Shown here: positions 56,080 through 64,000 of the stretch, piece by piece
How the letters are laid out: every line of letters starts with the position of its first letter
Numbering within the stretch: the first letter of the stretch is position 1
From: Sanguibacter keddieii DSM 10542
Lineage (GTDB): Bacteria > Actinomycetota > Actinomycetes > Actinomycetales > Cellulomonadaceae
Assembly (NCBI RefSeq): GCF_000024925.1
Contig: NC_013521.1
Span: 744,001 to 808,000 of the forward strand
Direction of reading: 5' to 3'
DNA length: 64,000 nt
Notes under the pieces: generated by a model
What the model saw: the letters and a program-made list of their open reading frames with translations, nothing else
Told to the model about the DNA's origin: nothing
Database searches by the model: none
Made by a program: the position numbers and the translations under genes

Positions 56080-57588
56080 ATGAAGAACCCGTTCGAGGGC
56101 AAAGAGATCTGGTTCCTGACCGGGTCGCAGGGCCTCTACGGCGAGGAGACCCTCCAGCAGGTCGCCGAGCAGTCCCAGGCGATCGCCGCGGCCATCGACG
56201 AGGCCGGCGACGTCCCGATCCGTGTGGTCTGGAAGCCCGTCCTCAAGGACTCGGAGTCGATCAAGCGCACCGCCCTCGAGGCGAACGCCGACCCCGCGTG
56301 CATCGGCCTCGTCGCCTGGATGCACACGTTCTCCCCGGCCAAGATGTGGATCCGGGGCCTCGACGCGCTCGACACCCCGCTGCTGCACCTGCACACGCAG
56401 GCCAACGTCGAGCTGCCGTGGGCGGACATCGACATGGACTTCATGAACCTCAACCAGGCCGCCCACGGCGACCGCGAGTTCGGGTACATCCAGACGCGCA
56501 TGGGCGTGCCGCGCAAGACGGTCGTCGGGCACGTGTCCAACCCCGCCGTCGCCGCGAAGATCGGTACCTGGTCGCGGGCCGCCGCGGGCTTCGACGCCGT
56601 GCGCAACCTGCGTCTGGCGCGCTTCGGCGACAACATGCGCAACGTGGCCGTCACCGAGGGCGACAAGACCGAGGCGGAGATCAGCCTCGGGGTGTCGGTC
56701 AACACCTGGGGCGTCAACGAGCTGGTCGAGGCCGTCGACGCGGTCGAGGAGTCGGTGATCGACGCCCTCGTCGCCGAGTACGAGGAGCTCTACGACGTCG
56801 CGCCCGAGCTGCGCGCCGGTGGCGAGCGCCACGACGCGCTCCGCTACGGCGCGCGCCAGGAAGCGGGGCTGCGGTCCTTCCTCGAGGCGGGCGACTTCGG
56901 TGCCTTCACGACGAACTTCGAGGACCTCGGCGCGCTGCGCCAGCTCCCCGGGCTCGCCGTGCAGCGCCTCATGGCCGAGGGCTACGGCTTCGGTGCCGAG
57001 GGAGACTGGAAGACGGCCCTGCTCGTCCGGGCCGCCAAGGTCATGGGCTACGGGCTCCCCGGTGGAGCGTCCCTCATGGAGGACTACACCTACGACCTCA
57101 CCCCGGGCGACGAGAAGATCCTTGGCGCGCACATGCTCGAGGTCTGCCCCTCGCTCACCACGTCGCGGCCCTCGCTCGAGGTGCACCCGCTCGGCATCGG
57201 CGGCAAGGAGGACCCGGTCCGGCTGGTCTTCAACACCGATCCCGGTCCTGCTGTCGTCGTCGCGATGTCGGACATGCGCGAGCGCTTCCGCCTCACCGTG
57301 AACGTGGTCGACGTGGTCGAGCCCGGCCACGAGCTGCCGAACCTGCCCGTGGCACGCGCGGTGTGGAAGCCGCAGCCGAGCTTCGCGGTGTCGGCGGAGG
57401 CCTGGCTGATCGCGGGGGCCGCGCACCACACGGTGATGAGCACCGCGGTGGGCCTCGAGGCCTTCCAGGACTTCTCCGACATGGCGCGGACCGAGCTCGC
57501 GACCATCGACGAGACGACCACGTCGCGCGGCTTCGCGCAGGAGCTCCGCTGGAACCAGGCGTACTACAGGCTCGCGCAGGGGTTCTGA
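56080..57588 (+). CDS. araA: L-arabinose isomerase
   Basis: 502 residues from the ATG at 56080 with GAGGA 8 nt upstream. Mn/active-site residues align with the E. coli numbering: E307 (GAEGDWK), E334 (MEDYTYD), H351 (GAHMLEV) and H450 (AAHHTVM). The N-terminus [20 protein letters not shown] is diagnostic. It converts L-arabinose to L-ribulose. Order araB-araD-araA is usual for actinobacteria; no arabinose transporter is adjacent. Confidence 0.97.
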   Translation: MKNPFEGKEIWFLTGSQGLYGEETLQQVAEQSQAIAAAIDEAGDVPIRVVWKPVLKDSESIKRTALEANADPACIGLVAWMHTFSPAKMWIRGLDALDTPLLHLHTQANVELPWADIDMDFMNLNQAAHGDREFGYIQTRMGVPRKTVVGHVSNPAVAAKIGTWSRAAAGFDAVRNLRLARFGDNMRNVAVTEGDKTEAEISLGVSVNTWGVNELVEAVDAVEESVIDALVAEYEELYDVAPELRAGGERHDALRYGARQEAGLRSFLEAGDFGAFTTNFEDLGALRQLPGLAVQRLMAEGYGFGAEGDWKTALLVRAAKVMGYGLPGGASLMEDYTYDLTPGDEKILGAHMLEVCPSLTTSRPSLEVHPLGIGGKEDPVRLVFNTDPGPAVVVAMSDMRERFRLTVNVVDVVEPGHELPNLPVARAVWKPQPSFAVSAEAWLIAGAAHHTVMSTAVGLEAFQDFSDMARTELATIDETTTSRGFAQELRWNQAYYRLAQGF

Positions 57589-57646
57589 GCCCCACGCTCG
57601 GCCACGTCTGTGCCCTGTGGCCCCGGGCGCCCAGCAGCAGCGCACA

Positions 57647-57673
57647 GGGGCCCTGGACGTCGTCCAGGGCCCC
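57647..57673 (+). terminator. araBDA terminator
   Basis: Perfect 12-bp stem (57647-57658 with 57662-57673) with a GTC loop, 58 bp after araA. Confidence 0.82.
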
Positions 57674-57698
57674 TCTGGCGCTCACCGCACGGTCTCGC

Positions 57699-57986
57699 TC
57701 AGGCGCGGTCTTCGGACCCCGGGCCCGTGATGGCTCCGCGGTCTGACCGGTCGCCCCGCTCTGGGCGCCTGTCGGCGCGCGCCGACCTGTGCTCCCGGTC
57801 GGCGGGCCCCCGACCGCTGCGGGCAGGAGGCTCGGCAGGGCGGTAGGCCCCGGCCCGGGCGATCCACCCGGTCCGACCCTCGGACGCGGCGACCGCCTCG
57901 CGCACCGGGAGCCTCAGCACGGACTCGGTGCTGAGGCTCGGGGCGAAGCGGAACGCCGGCGGCGTCTGCGGGTGTCGGTCGTGCAT
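57699..57986 (-). CDS. Hypothetical Arg-rich small protein
   Basis: 95 residues if started at the ATG at 57986, with GAGGAG 12 nt upstream. The first half (FRFAPSLSTESVLRLPVREAV, RTGWIARAGAYRPAE) looks like ordinary protein. The second half is low-complexity Arg/Gly/Asp/Ser. I recognise no family, and it may be a chance frame in high-GC DNA. The 57589-58179 region contains nothing else except the araA terminator and a tandem repeat. Confidence 0.4.
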   Translation of the reverse strand: MHDRHPQTPPAFRFAPSLSTESVLRLPVREAVAASEGRTGWIARAGAYRPAEPPARSGRGPADREHRSARADRRPERGDRSDRGAITGPGSEDRA

Positions 57987-58132
57987 GCTGGTGTGGTTCT
58001 CCTCGTGGCGCGGGTGCGGGCACCGCAATGATCCGTCGATGGTGGCACCGCTCGCTGCGAGGACGCCGAGAGGTGAGTGGTGGGACCGTGGTCTTGCCGT
58101 GCAGATCACGTGTCGCTCAGGGGTGGCGTCTC

Positions 58133-58182
58133 GGTGCTCGGTGGCGGCGCCCGGGTGCTCGGTGGTGGCGCCTGGGTGCTCA
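58133..58182. repeat. 21-bp tandem repeat (2.4 copies) at the end of trkA
   Basis: Units at 58133-58153 and 58154-58174 share GGTGCTCGGTGG and GGCGCC with two differences; a partial third (GGTGCTC) runs into the trkA stop codon. Confidence 0.7.
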
Positions 58183-58878
58183 GGGTCGCGCGGCGAACCT
58201 CTCGAGCAGGTCGGAGTGGCCCGACACCACGAGCAGGTCGGTGGCCGCGATCCGCGTCTGGGGCTCGGCGTACACGAACTCCTGCCCGGGCGACTTCACC
58301 CCGATGATCGTCACGCCGTAGCGCTCGAGCACCTTGGTCTGCGCGATCGTGAAGCCCTGCGTCTCCCGCGGCGGGCGCATCTTGACGATGGTGAAGCCGT
58401 CCTCGACCTCGATGTAGTCGAGGAGCTTGCCCGACACCAGGTGCGCGACCCGGTTCCCGGCGTCTGCCTCGGGGAACACCACGTGGTGCGCACCGATGCG
58501 CTGCAGGATCCTGCCGTGCTCCGCCGAGATCGCCTTGGCCCAGATCTGCGCGGTGCCGAGGTCCACCAGGTTGCCGGTGATGAGCACGCTCGCCTCGAGC
58601 GAGGTGCCGACCCCCACGACCGCGACGGAGAAGTCTCGGGCCCCGAGCTGTTCGAGAGCCTCGGGGCTGGTCGCGTCGGCCTCGACGATGGGCAGACGGT
58701 CCGAGAAGTGCGCGACCAGCTGGGGGGAGCGCTCGACGGCGAGCACGTCCTGCCCGAGGCGGTCGAGAGTCATGGCCATCGCCGAGCCGAAGCGCCCGAG
58801 CCCGACGACGAGCACGCCGGCGTCGGACTTCGAGACCTTCGCGGAGCGGGAGACCCGCTCAGCAGTGTTGTCAACCAA
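58180..58878 (-). CDS. trkA: Potassium uptake regulatory subunit TrkA/KtrA
   Basis: 232 residues from a TTG at 58878 overlapping the trkH stop; AGGAGAGG lies 8 nt upstream and no ATG/GTG fits. RCK_N Rossmann fold: VLVVGLGRFGSAMAMTLDRLGQDVLAVE with the acidic residue ending strand 2 (NAD/ATP binding). The C-terminal RCK_C domain is FTIVKMRPPRETQGFTIAQ...YGVTIIGVKSPGQEFVYAEP. It gates the TrkH channel. RCK_C domains bind c-di-AMP in several Gram-positives, and DisA is encoded 15 kb away. Confidence 0.93.
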   Translation of the reverse strand: MVDNTAERVSRSAKVSKSDAGVLVVGLGRFGSAMAMTLDRLGQDVLAVERSPQLVAHFSDRLPIVEADATSPEALEQLGARDFSVAVVGVGTSLEASVLITGNLVDLGTAQIWAKAISAEHGRILQRIGAHHVVFPEADAGNRVAHLVSGKLLDYIEVEDGFTIVKMRPPRETQGFTIAQTKVLERYGVTIIGVKSPGQEFVYAEPQTRIAATDLLVVSGHSDLLERFAARP

Positions 58879-60247
58879 TGATCGGCCTCTCCTCGGGCAG
58901 CCGGATGACCCGGCGGCGGTCGCGCAGCGCGAGCGCTGCAGCAAGGGTCATGGTGCCGGTCCGGCCGATGAACATCAAGGCGATGAGCACGTACTTGCCG
59001 GCCTCGGGCAGCTCGTGGGTGACGCCGGTGGTCAGACCGACCGTCGCGAAGGCCGAGATCACCTCGAAGAGCACCACGTCGAGCGACCACCCGGTGATCT
59101 CGAGCAGGAGCAGGCACGAGACGAGCACCGCCGTGGCGCCGACGAACACGACGGCCACCGCGAGGCGGAGCGTGTCGCGGGGGATGCGTCGCCCGAAGAC
59201 CTCGACGTCGCGGTCGCCCCGGGCCTCGGCGACGATCGCGATCATCATGACGGCCAGCGTCGTGACCTTGATGCCGCCGGCGGTCGAGGCGGAGCCACCA
59301 CCGACGAACATCAGGGCGTCGGTGATGAGCCAGCTGGCCTCGTGCATCTGCCCGATGTCGACGGTGGAGAACCCGGCCGAGCGCGGCATCACGCTCATGA
59401 ACACCCCGGAGAGCAGCTTGTCACCGACCGACATCGAGCCGAAGGTCCCCGCGTTGGTCCACTCGAGGGCGATGAACATGACGGCCCCGAAGACGACGAG
59501 CAGCGCCGAGGTGACGACGGTGAGCTTGGCGTGCAGGCTCCACCGGCGGAACTGCCGACGGTTGCGCGCCACGTTGAGGATCACGGGGAAGCCGAGAGCA
59601 CCGATGAACGCGCCGACGATGATCGGGACGAGGAGCAGCCAGTCGCCCGCGTGAGGGGTGAGCCCCTCCTCGGTCGGGATGAAGCCGGCGTTGTTGAACA
59701 CCGAGACCGCGTAGAAGATGCCGTGCCACAGGGCCTCGCCGGTGGTCTCGCGGAGCACGAGGAACCGCGGGACGAGCAGCAGGGCGAGCAGCACCTCGAT
59801 CGTCGTCGAGGTGATGATGACGACGCGGATCAGCGAGCCGACCTCGCCGAGCCGGGTGGTCTTGGTCTCCGAGGCGGTGAGCAGCTTCTGGGTGAGCCCG
59901 ATCCGGCGGGAGACGGCCATGCCGAGCAGCGAGGCCAGCGTCATGACGCCGAGACCGCCGACCTTGATGGCCACGAGGATGACGGCCTGGCCGAAGGGTG
60001 ACCAGTAGGTCCCCGTCGGGACGGTCACGAGGCCGGTGACGCAGACGGCCGAGGTCGCCGTGAAGAACGCGTCGACGAAGGGCGCCCGGACCCCGCTGGT
60101 GGTCGCGAAGGGCGTCGAGAGCAGACCGGTGAAGACGGCGATCACCGCGGCGAACACGGTGATGGCGAGCCGGGCCGGAGACTGCCGCGCCATGCGGTCG
60201 ACCAGCTCGCGGCCCGCCCAGATGCGGCCCGAGACCCCGGATGCCAT
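58871..60247 (-). CDS. trkH: Potassium uptake membrane subunit TrkH/KtrB
   Basis: 458 residues, ATG at 60247 with AGGGAG upstream. Four M1-P-M2 repeats carry selectivity-filter glycines: TSAVCVTGLVTVPTG, SVFNNAGFIPT, VMPRSAGFSTVDIG and ISAFATVGLTTGVT. Length and a short N-terminus favour the KtrB type. It forms the K+ channel/transporter and is translationally coupled to trkA. Confidence 0.95.
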   Translation of the reverse strand: MASGVSGRIWAGRELVDRMARQSPARLAITVFAAVIAVFTGLLSTPFATTSGVRAPFVDAFFTATSAVCVTGLVTVPTGTYWSPFGQAVILVAIKVGGLGVMTLASLLGMAVSRRIGLTQKLLTASETKTTRLGEVGSLIRVVIITSTTIEVLLALLLVPRFLVLRETTGEALWHGIFYAVSVFNNAGFIPTEEGLTPHAGDWLLLVPIIVGAFIGALGFPVILNVARNRRQFRRWSLHAKLTVVTSALLVVFGAVMFIALEWTNAGTFGSMSVGDKLLSGVFMSVMPRSAGFSTVDIGQMHEASWLITDALMFVGGGSASTAGGIKVTTLAVMMIAIVAEARGDRDVEVFGRRIPRDTLRLAVAVVFVGATAVLVSCLLLLEITGWSLDVVLFEVISAFATVGLTTGVTHELPEAGKYVLIALMFIGRTGTMTLAAALALRDRRRVIRLPEERPIIG

Positions 60248-60390
60248 GAGGCGCTCCCTGCGCTGGAGATGAGTCGGAGGTGACACGTACCAGCCGAACT
60301 CTGCCACGAGTCGAGCGGGGAGCGACGGCGGAGGCCAGAGACACACGGGCGGGCAGGTGCGACGTGCCCTCCGGCGCAGGCCCGGCGCGC

Positions 60391-60396
60391 TACCGT
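60391..60396 (+). promoter_or_regulatory. Leaderless promoter -10 (TACCGT) of acuC
   Basis: TACCGT, 5 nt, then the ATG at 60402. Confidence 0.5.
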
Positions 60397-60401
60397 GGAC
60401 C

Positions 60402-61598
60402 ATGCCCAACAGCGTGCCTGCCCGTACCGACGTGGCCTGGAGCCCCGAGCTCGCCCAGCACGACTTCGGCCCGGGGCACCCGATGTCGCCCGTGCGGCTC
60501 GACCTCACCGTGCGCCTCGCCGGCGCCCTCGGCCTGCTCGACGAGGCCCACGTGCGTCTCGTCGACGCCGGCGTCGCCCCGGACGCGCTCCTGACGACCG
60601 TGCACGAGCCGGCGTACGTCGCCGCGGTGCACGCCGCCGCGCACGGCGTCGAGGACGTGCACCGAGGCCTGGGGACCGAGGACGACCCGATCTTCGCCGG
60701 GATGGACGACTCCGCCGCACGGATCGTCGCCGGGACCGTCGCGGTCGCGTCGTCCGTCTGGCGGGGCGAGGCCCTGCACGGCGTGAGCATCGCGGGGGGC
60801 ATGCACCACGCGATGCCCGGTGGGGCGGCCGGCTTCTGCGTGTACAACGACGCGGCCGTCGCGATCCGCGCGCTGCTCGACGCGGGCGCTGAGCGCGTCG
60901 CGTACGTCGACCTCGACGCGCACCACGGCGACGGCGTCGAGCTCGTCTTCTGGGACGACCCGCGGGTGCTCACCGTCTCGGTCCACCAGAGCGGCGCGAC
61001 GCTGTTCCCCGGCACCGGGCACGCGACGGACACGGGCGGGGCAGCCGCCCCCGGAGGTGCGGTCAACGTCGCGCTGCCTCCCCGGACCGGCAGCGCGGAG
61101 TGGCTGCGTGCCGTCGACGCGGTGGTGCCCGAGGCGCTGCGGGCGTTCCGGCCCGACGTGATCGTGTCCCAGCACGGCTGCGACGCGCACGGTCGCGACA
61201 CCCTGAGCGACCTCGACGTCGGCGTCGACGCGCAGCGTCAGGCGACCGGGTGGGTCCACGAGCTGTCGCACGAGCTGAGCGACGGTCGCTGGGTGGCGCT
61301 CGGGGGAGGGGGCTACGCGATCGTCGAGGTGGTGCCGGTCGCCTGGTGCCACGTCCTGGCGATCGCCCAGCACCGCCCGGTCGACCCGGCCGCATCGGTC
61401 CCTGCCGTCTGGCGGACGCACGTCGAGACGGTGCTCGGGCACCGCGCCCCCGAGGTGATGTGCGACGCCGAGGGGCCGGTGACCTTCCGCCCGTGGGGCG
61501 AGGGCTACGACCCCGAGCAGGGGGTGGACCGGGCGATCCGTGCCACCCGGCAGGCGACGTTCCCGCTGCTGGGGGTGGACGTCAGCCTGGACGTCTGA
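60402..61598 (+). CDS. acuC: AcuC-type histone-deacetylase-family hydrolase
   Basis: 398 residues, leaderless. HDAC-fold hallmarks are IAGGMHHAMPGGAAGFCVYND (H135-H136 charge relay) and AYVDLDAHHGDGVE (D172 and H174 as zinc ligands). The third ligand is in IVSQHGCDAHGRDTL, and WVALGGGGYAI closes the site. In other bacteria AcuC deacetylates acetyl-CoA synthetase. It is followed by the HTH protein and bS22 on the same strand. The 61599-61813 gap holds only a possible -10 (TAGTGT, 61663-61668). Confidence 0.9.
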   Translation: MPNSVPARTDVAWSPELAQHDFGPGHPMSPVRLDLTVRLAGALGLLDEAHVRLVDAGVAPDALLTTVHEPAYVAAVHAAAHGVEDVHRGLGTEDDPIFAGMDDSAARIVAGTVAVASSVWRGEALHGVSIAGGMHHAMPGGAAGFCVYNDAAVAIRALLDAGAERVAYVDLDAHHGDGVELVFWDDPRVLTVSVHQSGATLFPGTGHATDTGGAAAPGGAVNVALPPRTGSAEWLRAVDAVVPEALRAFRPDVIVSQHGCDAHGRDTLSDLDVGVDAQRQATGWVHELSHELSDGRWVALGGGGYAIVEVVPVAWCHVLAIAQHRPVDPAASVPAVWRTHVETVLGHRAPEVMCDAEGPVTFRPWGEGYDPEQGVDRAIRATRQATFPLLGVDVSLDV

Positions 61599-61813
61599 GG
61601 AGGATCGGGGTGAAAGGGGCGCAGCCGCGGCGTCGTGCCTTTCCTCCGCGTCGTGGAGCCTCTAGTGTGTGCCCAGGGCTCATGTCACGTGCGCCCCAGG
61701 TGTCACACGGTCCACCGCGTCAGAGGCGACCACCGGGTGCCGACCGAACTCCGTGCCGCCTCCACCGGCACGCCGCACGGCCCGTCCAGGGTCGCGACAC
61801 GAAGGTTCACACG

Positions 61814-62020
61814 ATGAGCTCTGAAGCACCGCGCGTGCAGTTCCTGACCGTCGCCGAGGTGGCCGACGCGATGCGGGTGTCCAGGATGACCGTGTACCGC
61901 CTCGTGCACTCGGGCGAGCTGCCCGCCGTGCGCGTCGGCAAGTCCTTCCGGGTGCCGCAGGACGCGCTCACCGCATACCTGTCGTCCTCGAGGATCGAGG
62001 GTGACCAGCTGTCCTCGTGA
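61814..62020 (+). CDS. Excisionase-family (BldC/MerR-like) DNA-binding protein
   Basis: 68 residues. Almost the whole protein is one winged helix-turn-helix: QFLTVAEVADAMRVSRMTVYRLVHSGELPAVRVGKSFRVPQDALTAYL. It closely resembles mycobacterial Rv0500A as I remember it, which likewise lies just before the gene for the tiny basic ribosomal protein bS22. Its regulatory target is unknown. No recombinase is near, so a true excisionase role is unlikely. Confidence 0.88.
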   Translation: MSSEAPRVQFLTVAEVADAMRVSRMTVYRLVHSGELPAVRVGKSFRVPQDALTAYLSSSRIEGDQLSS

Positions 62021-62077
62021 CGGCTGCGAGGCGTCGTCAGTCGTCGGCCGAGGTCGATGCTTGCCGTCGCGTCGCGT

Positions 62078-62103
62078 CTAGCCTCCCGAAGAAGGTAGGC
62101 TAG
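62078..62103. promoter_or_regulatory. Inverted repeat CTAGCCT-N12-AGGCTAG before the bS22 gene
   Basis: Perfect 7-bp arms. Each arm contains a -10-like TAGCCT or TAGGCT, so it may be a promoter with overlapping operator. It lies between the HTH gene and the bS22 gene. Confidence 0.45.
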
Positions 62104-62230
62104 GGCAGGACTTTCCCGAGCGTGGGCGTCACGTGCGCCACTCGGAGTCGCCGGCCAGGTGCCGGCACGAGGCTCTGGGCGGTTCTACGACGTGCTGCGT
62201 GAGCAGACCCGATCAACATTGCGAGGACCC

Positions 62231-62329
62231 ATGGGCTCCGTCATCAAGAAGCGCCGCAAGCGTATGGCAAAGAAGAAGCACCGCAAGCTGCTTCGCAAGA
62301 CGCGCCACCAGCGTCGTAACAAGAAGTAG
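62231..62329 (+). CDS. Small basic ribosomal protein bS22 (AURKAIP1/COX24 domain)
   Basis: 32 residues starting MGSVIKKRRKRMAKKKHRK and ending RRNKK; about half are Lys/Arg. GAGGACCC precedes the ATG. This is the actinobacterial Rv0500B-type peptide, which resides on the 30S subunit near the decoding site (bS22). It shares the AURKAIP1/COX24 motif of the mitochondrial small subunit. It stands between the HTH gene and a UUCG-capped terminator. Confidence 0.92.
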   Translation: MGSVIKKRRKRMAKKKHRKLLRKTRHQRRNKK

Positions 62330-62336
62330 TCTCGTC

Positions 62337-62360
62337 CGGGCCCGGTTTCGACCGGGCCCG
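62337..62360 (+). terminator. Terminator of the bS22 gene
   Basis: 10-bp perfect stem capped by a TTCG tetraloop (62347-62350), 7 nt after the stop codon. Confidence 0.87.
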
Positions 62361-62391
62361 AGTCGTTCCCGGGGGTAGTGAGGACCACCAG

Positions 62392-63441
62392 ATGGCTACA
62401 ACGATGCACGACGTCGCGCAGCTGGCTGGCGTCTCGATCAAGACGGTCTCGAACGTCGTCAACGGGTACCCGTACATCCGTGACACGACGCGCGACCGCG
62501 TGCTCGCGGCCATCACCGAGCTCGACTACCAGATGAACGTCTCGGCCAGGAACCTCCGGTCGGGCCGCACGGGCATGATCTGCCTGGCGGTCCCGGAGCT
62601 GAGCCTGCCGTACTTCGCCGAGCTCGCCGACTCCGTGATCCGCGCCGCGGACGCGGTGGGCCTCACCGTGCTCATCGAGCAGACCGGCGCGACGCGCGAG
62701 CGCGAGCTCGAGGTGCTGTCGGGCAAGCGCAAGCACCTCACCGACGGGGTGATCTTCTCTCCCCTCGACCTCGGTCCCCAGGACCGCGCGGCCTTCGACG
62801 TGGACTTCCCCGTGGTGCTGCTCGGCGAGCGCGTGTTCGACGTCGGGCACGACCACGTGACGATGCACAACGTCGAGGCTGCCCGGGCCGCCACGGCGCA
62901 CCTCATCGCCCAGGGGCGCCGTCGCATCGCGCTCATCGGGGCCCACGTCGGCGAGGACGTCGGGTCGGCCGTGCTGCGCACGCAGGGCTACCTCAAGGCC
63001 CTCGAAGACGCAGGCATCGCCGCCGACCCCGCTCTCGTCGGCGAGGCGGGCCTGTGGCACCGCGCGGACGGCGCCGAGGCCATGCACCGCCTGCTCGACT
63101 CGGGGACGGAGATCGATGCGGTCTTCGGTCTCAACGACGCCCTCGCCCTCGGTGCGATGCACGCCCTGCACATGCGTCGGGTGTCCGTGCCGGACGAGGT
63201 CGCGGTCATCGGCTTCGACGACATCGACGAGGCCCGGTACGCCTCGCCGCCCATGACGTCGGTGTCGCCGGGACGCGAGGAGATCGCCACCACGGCCGTC
63301 CGCCTCCTCCAGGCCCGCATCGCGGCACGCGGCAGCGACGACTGGACCCCGACCTCGGTGGTCGCCGGCTTCGAGATCGTGGTCCGCGAGTCCACCGGCA
63401 CGTCCGGCTCCGGCTCAGAGCAGAGGTCCGGCGGCCTCTGA
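62392..63441 (+). CDS. LacI-family transcriptional regulator
   Basis: 349 residues; GAGG before the ATG at 62392. The helix-turn-helix is TMHDVAQLAGVSIKTVSNVVNGYPYIRDTTRDRV and the hinge is VSARNLRSGR. The effector domain contains ICLAVPELSLPYFAELADSV and VIGFDDIDEARYASPPMTSVSPG. No sugar genes are adjacent in the window; the target may lie elsewhere, for example near the MFS gene to the right. It is separated from bS22 by a terminator, so it needs its own promoter, which I do not see. Confidence 0.9.
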   Translation: MATTMHDVAQLAGVSIKTVSNVVNGYPYIRDTTRDRVLAAITELDYQMNVSARNLRSGRTGMICLAVPELSLPYFAELADSVIRAADAVGLTVLIEQTGATRERELEVLSGKRKHLTDGVIFSPLDLGPQDRAAFDVDFPVVLLGERVFDVGHDHVTMHNVEAARAATAHLIAQGRRRIALIGAHVGEDVGSAVLRTQGYLKALEDAGIAADPALVGEAGLWHRADGAEAMHRLLDSGTEIDAVFGLNDALALGAMHALHMRRVSVPDEVAVIGFDDIDEARYASPPMTSVSPGREEIATTAVRLLQARIAARGSDDWTPTSVVAGFEIVVRESTGTSGSGSEQRSGGL

Positions 63442-63451
63442 GCCGGACCTC
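63423..63451. terminator. Terminator between the LacI and MFS genes
   Basis: 10-bp perfect stem (63423-63432 with 63442-63451) that begins inside the last LacI codons; the convergent MFS gene ends 40 bp further on. Confidence 0.65.
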
Positions 63452-63491
63452 CCTCGGGTCCCGGTTAGGACAGACGTGGCGCGCCTTCCGG

Positions 63492-64000
63492 TCACCGGTC
63501 GCGGAGCGACCTGTGTCCGATGAGCAGCGACGGCACCGCAGCGGACGCGGCGAGGACTCCCGCGACCACGAGTGCCACGGACAGGCTGGTCGCCTCGACG
63601 AGCCAGCCGAGGGCGAGCGAGCCGGCGAAGACCGAGACGTTCGCGACAGCGGACTCGAGGCTCAGCAGGGTGGCGCGCTGCGTGTCGTCCACCTGCCGGT
63701 GCAGCGTTGGCCCCTGGAGGGCGCTGACTGGTCCACCGAGGAAGAACGCGAGCGCGAAGCAGAGGACGAACCCGATGGTGGACGGCACCATCCCTGCAGC
63801 CATGATGGCTATGCCGGCGAGCAGCGACAGCAGCCCGACGGCGCGGTACCACACGTACCGTCCAGCCAGCCTGCCGCTCAGCGAGGCACCTGCTGCTGCG
63901 CTCAGCTGGGTCACGATGATGGCGACGGAGAACGCCGACGCCGCCGAGCCCGCCGAGCCGATCTCGGAGCGCATGTATAGCGGAGCGACGAGCTCGAAGG
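63492..64000 (-). CDS. MFS transporter, C-terminal part (gene continues past the window)
   Basis: About 169 residues visible, in frame to the right edge (FELVAPLYMRSEIGSAGSAASAF). Five or six hydrophobic helices are seen: VAIIVTQLSAAAGASLSGRLAG with the MFS-like loop GRLAGRYVWYR, LLSLLAGIAIMAAGMVP, IGFVLCFALAFFLGGPVSALQG, ANVSVFAGSLALGWLVE and VALVVAGVLAASAAVPSLLIG. A cytoplasmic tail HRSLRDR ends it. The fold is the second half of a major-facilitator carrier; the substrate is unknown. An ATG at 63974 is internal. Confidence 0.8.
   Translation of the reverse strand, partial: FELVAPLYMRSEIGSAGSAASAFSVAIIVTQLSAAAGASLSGRLAGRYVWYRAVGLLSLLAGIAIMAAGMVPSTIGFVLCFALAFFLGGPVSALQGPTLHRQVDDTQRATLLSLESAVANVSVFAGSLALGWLVEATSLSVALVVAGVLAASAAVPSLLIGHRSLRDR

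Noticed and set aside
61814-62020. Phage excisionase and integrated element
   Set aside because: The excisionase-type domain is the conserved chromosomal Rv0500A-like regulator; no integrase, attachment repeats or phage genes are near.

Overview
This is chromosomal DNA of a high-GC Gram-positive bacterium of the order Micrococcales. The 16S gene (about 47906-49431) looks like the Sanguibacter/Oerskovia/Cellulomonas group; I would guess Sanguibacter or a close relative but did not align it. Supporting signs are the 23S helix-54 insertion typical of actinobacteria, bS22, DisA/RadA, a RamB-type regulator, many LacI-family sugar regulators, and many genes whose start codon lies 5-7 nt after a TANNNT -10 box (leaderless mRNA).

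Layout. 1-800: the end of an RCC1/Ig-like surface protein and a truncated SRPBCC gene. 850-9930: a galactoside locus with a LacI regulator, two permeases, a binding lipoprotein, a GH42 beta-galactosidase, a DUF4870 protein and a Gfo/Idh/MocA dehydrogenase. 9930-12692: an operon of an alpha/beta hydrolase, a DesK-like kinase and a NarL-like regulator. 12854-16700: a GNAT protein and a second GH42/LacI pair. 16850-21930: a CobW GTPase, TrmL, an orphan small protein, a DUF4862 protein and a PolA-like polymerase. 22005-23240: trpS behind a 13-codon leader peptide with three Trp codons. 23218-26295: TetR and an MMPL exporter. 26356-31918: DctA, PckG and a RamB-type regulator. 32000-34631: an HGSNAT-like membrane protein and an S33 peptidase with overlapping 3' ends. 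34786-40189: glpK, glpF, glpD and a SorC-family regulator. 40275-45327: NAGS-like GNAT, MutY, a membrane-anchored protein, DisA and RadA. 45504-47281: a membrane-anchored protein and a LacI regulator. 47350-53230: one rRNA operon (16S-23S-5S, no spacer tRNA). 53335-57673: araBDA. 58180-60247: TrkA/TrkH. 60402-64000: AcuC, an excisionase-type HTH protein, bS22, a LacI regulator and part of an MFS transporter.

Functionally the window is mostly carbon-source handling (galactosides, L-arabinose, glycerol, C4-dicarboxylates and gluconeogenesis), each module beside its own regulator and often with a recognisable operator. Information-processing genes (trpS, trmL, mutY, radA, disA, rRNA, bS22) lie between them. 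I see no phage, insertion sequence, CRISPR array, tRNA gene or large genomic island. The most interesting element is the putative Trp attenuator before trpS. Next come a set of un-catalogued operators (TetR/MMPL, SorC/glp, RamB/pckG, two-component operon) and the consistent leaderless promoter layout. All names come from reading translated sequence against remembered family features; no database search was run.
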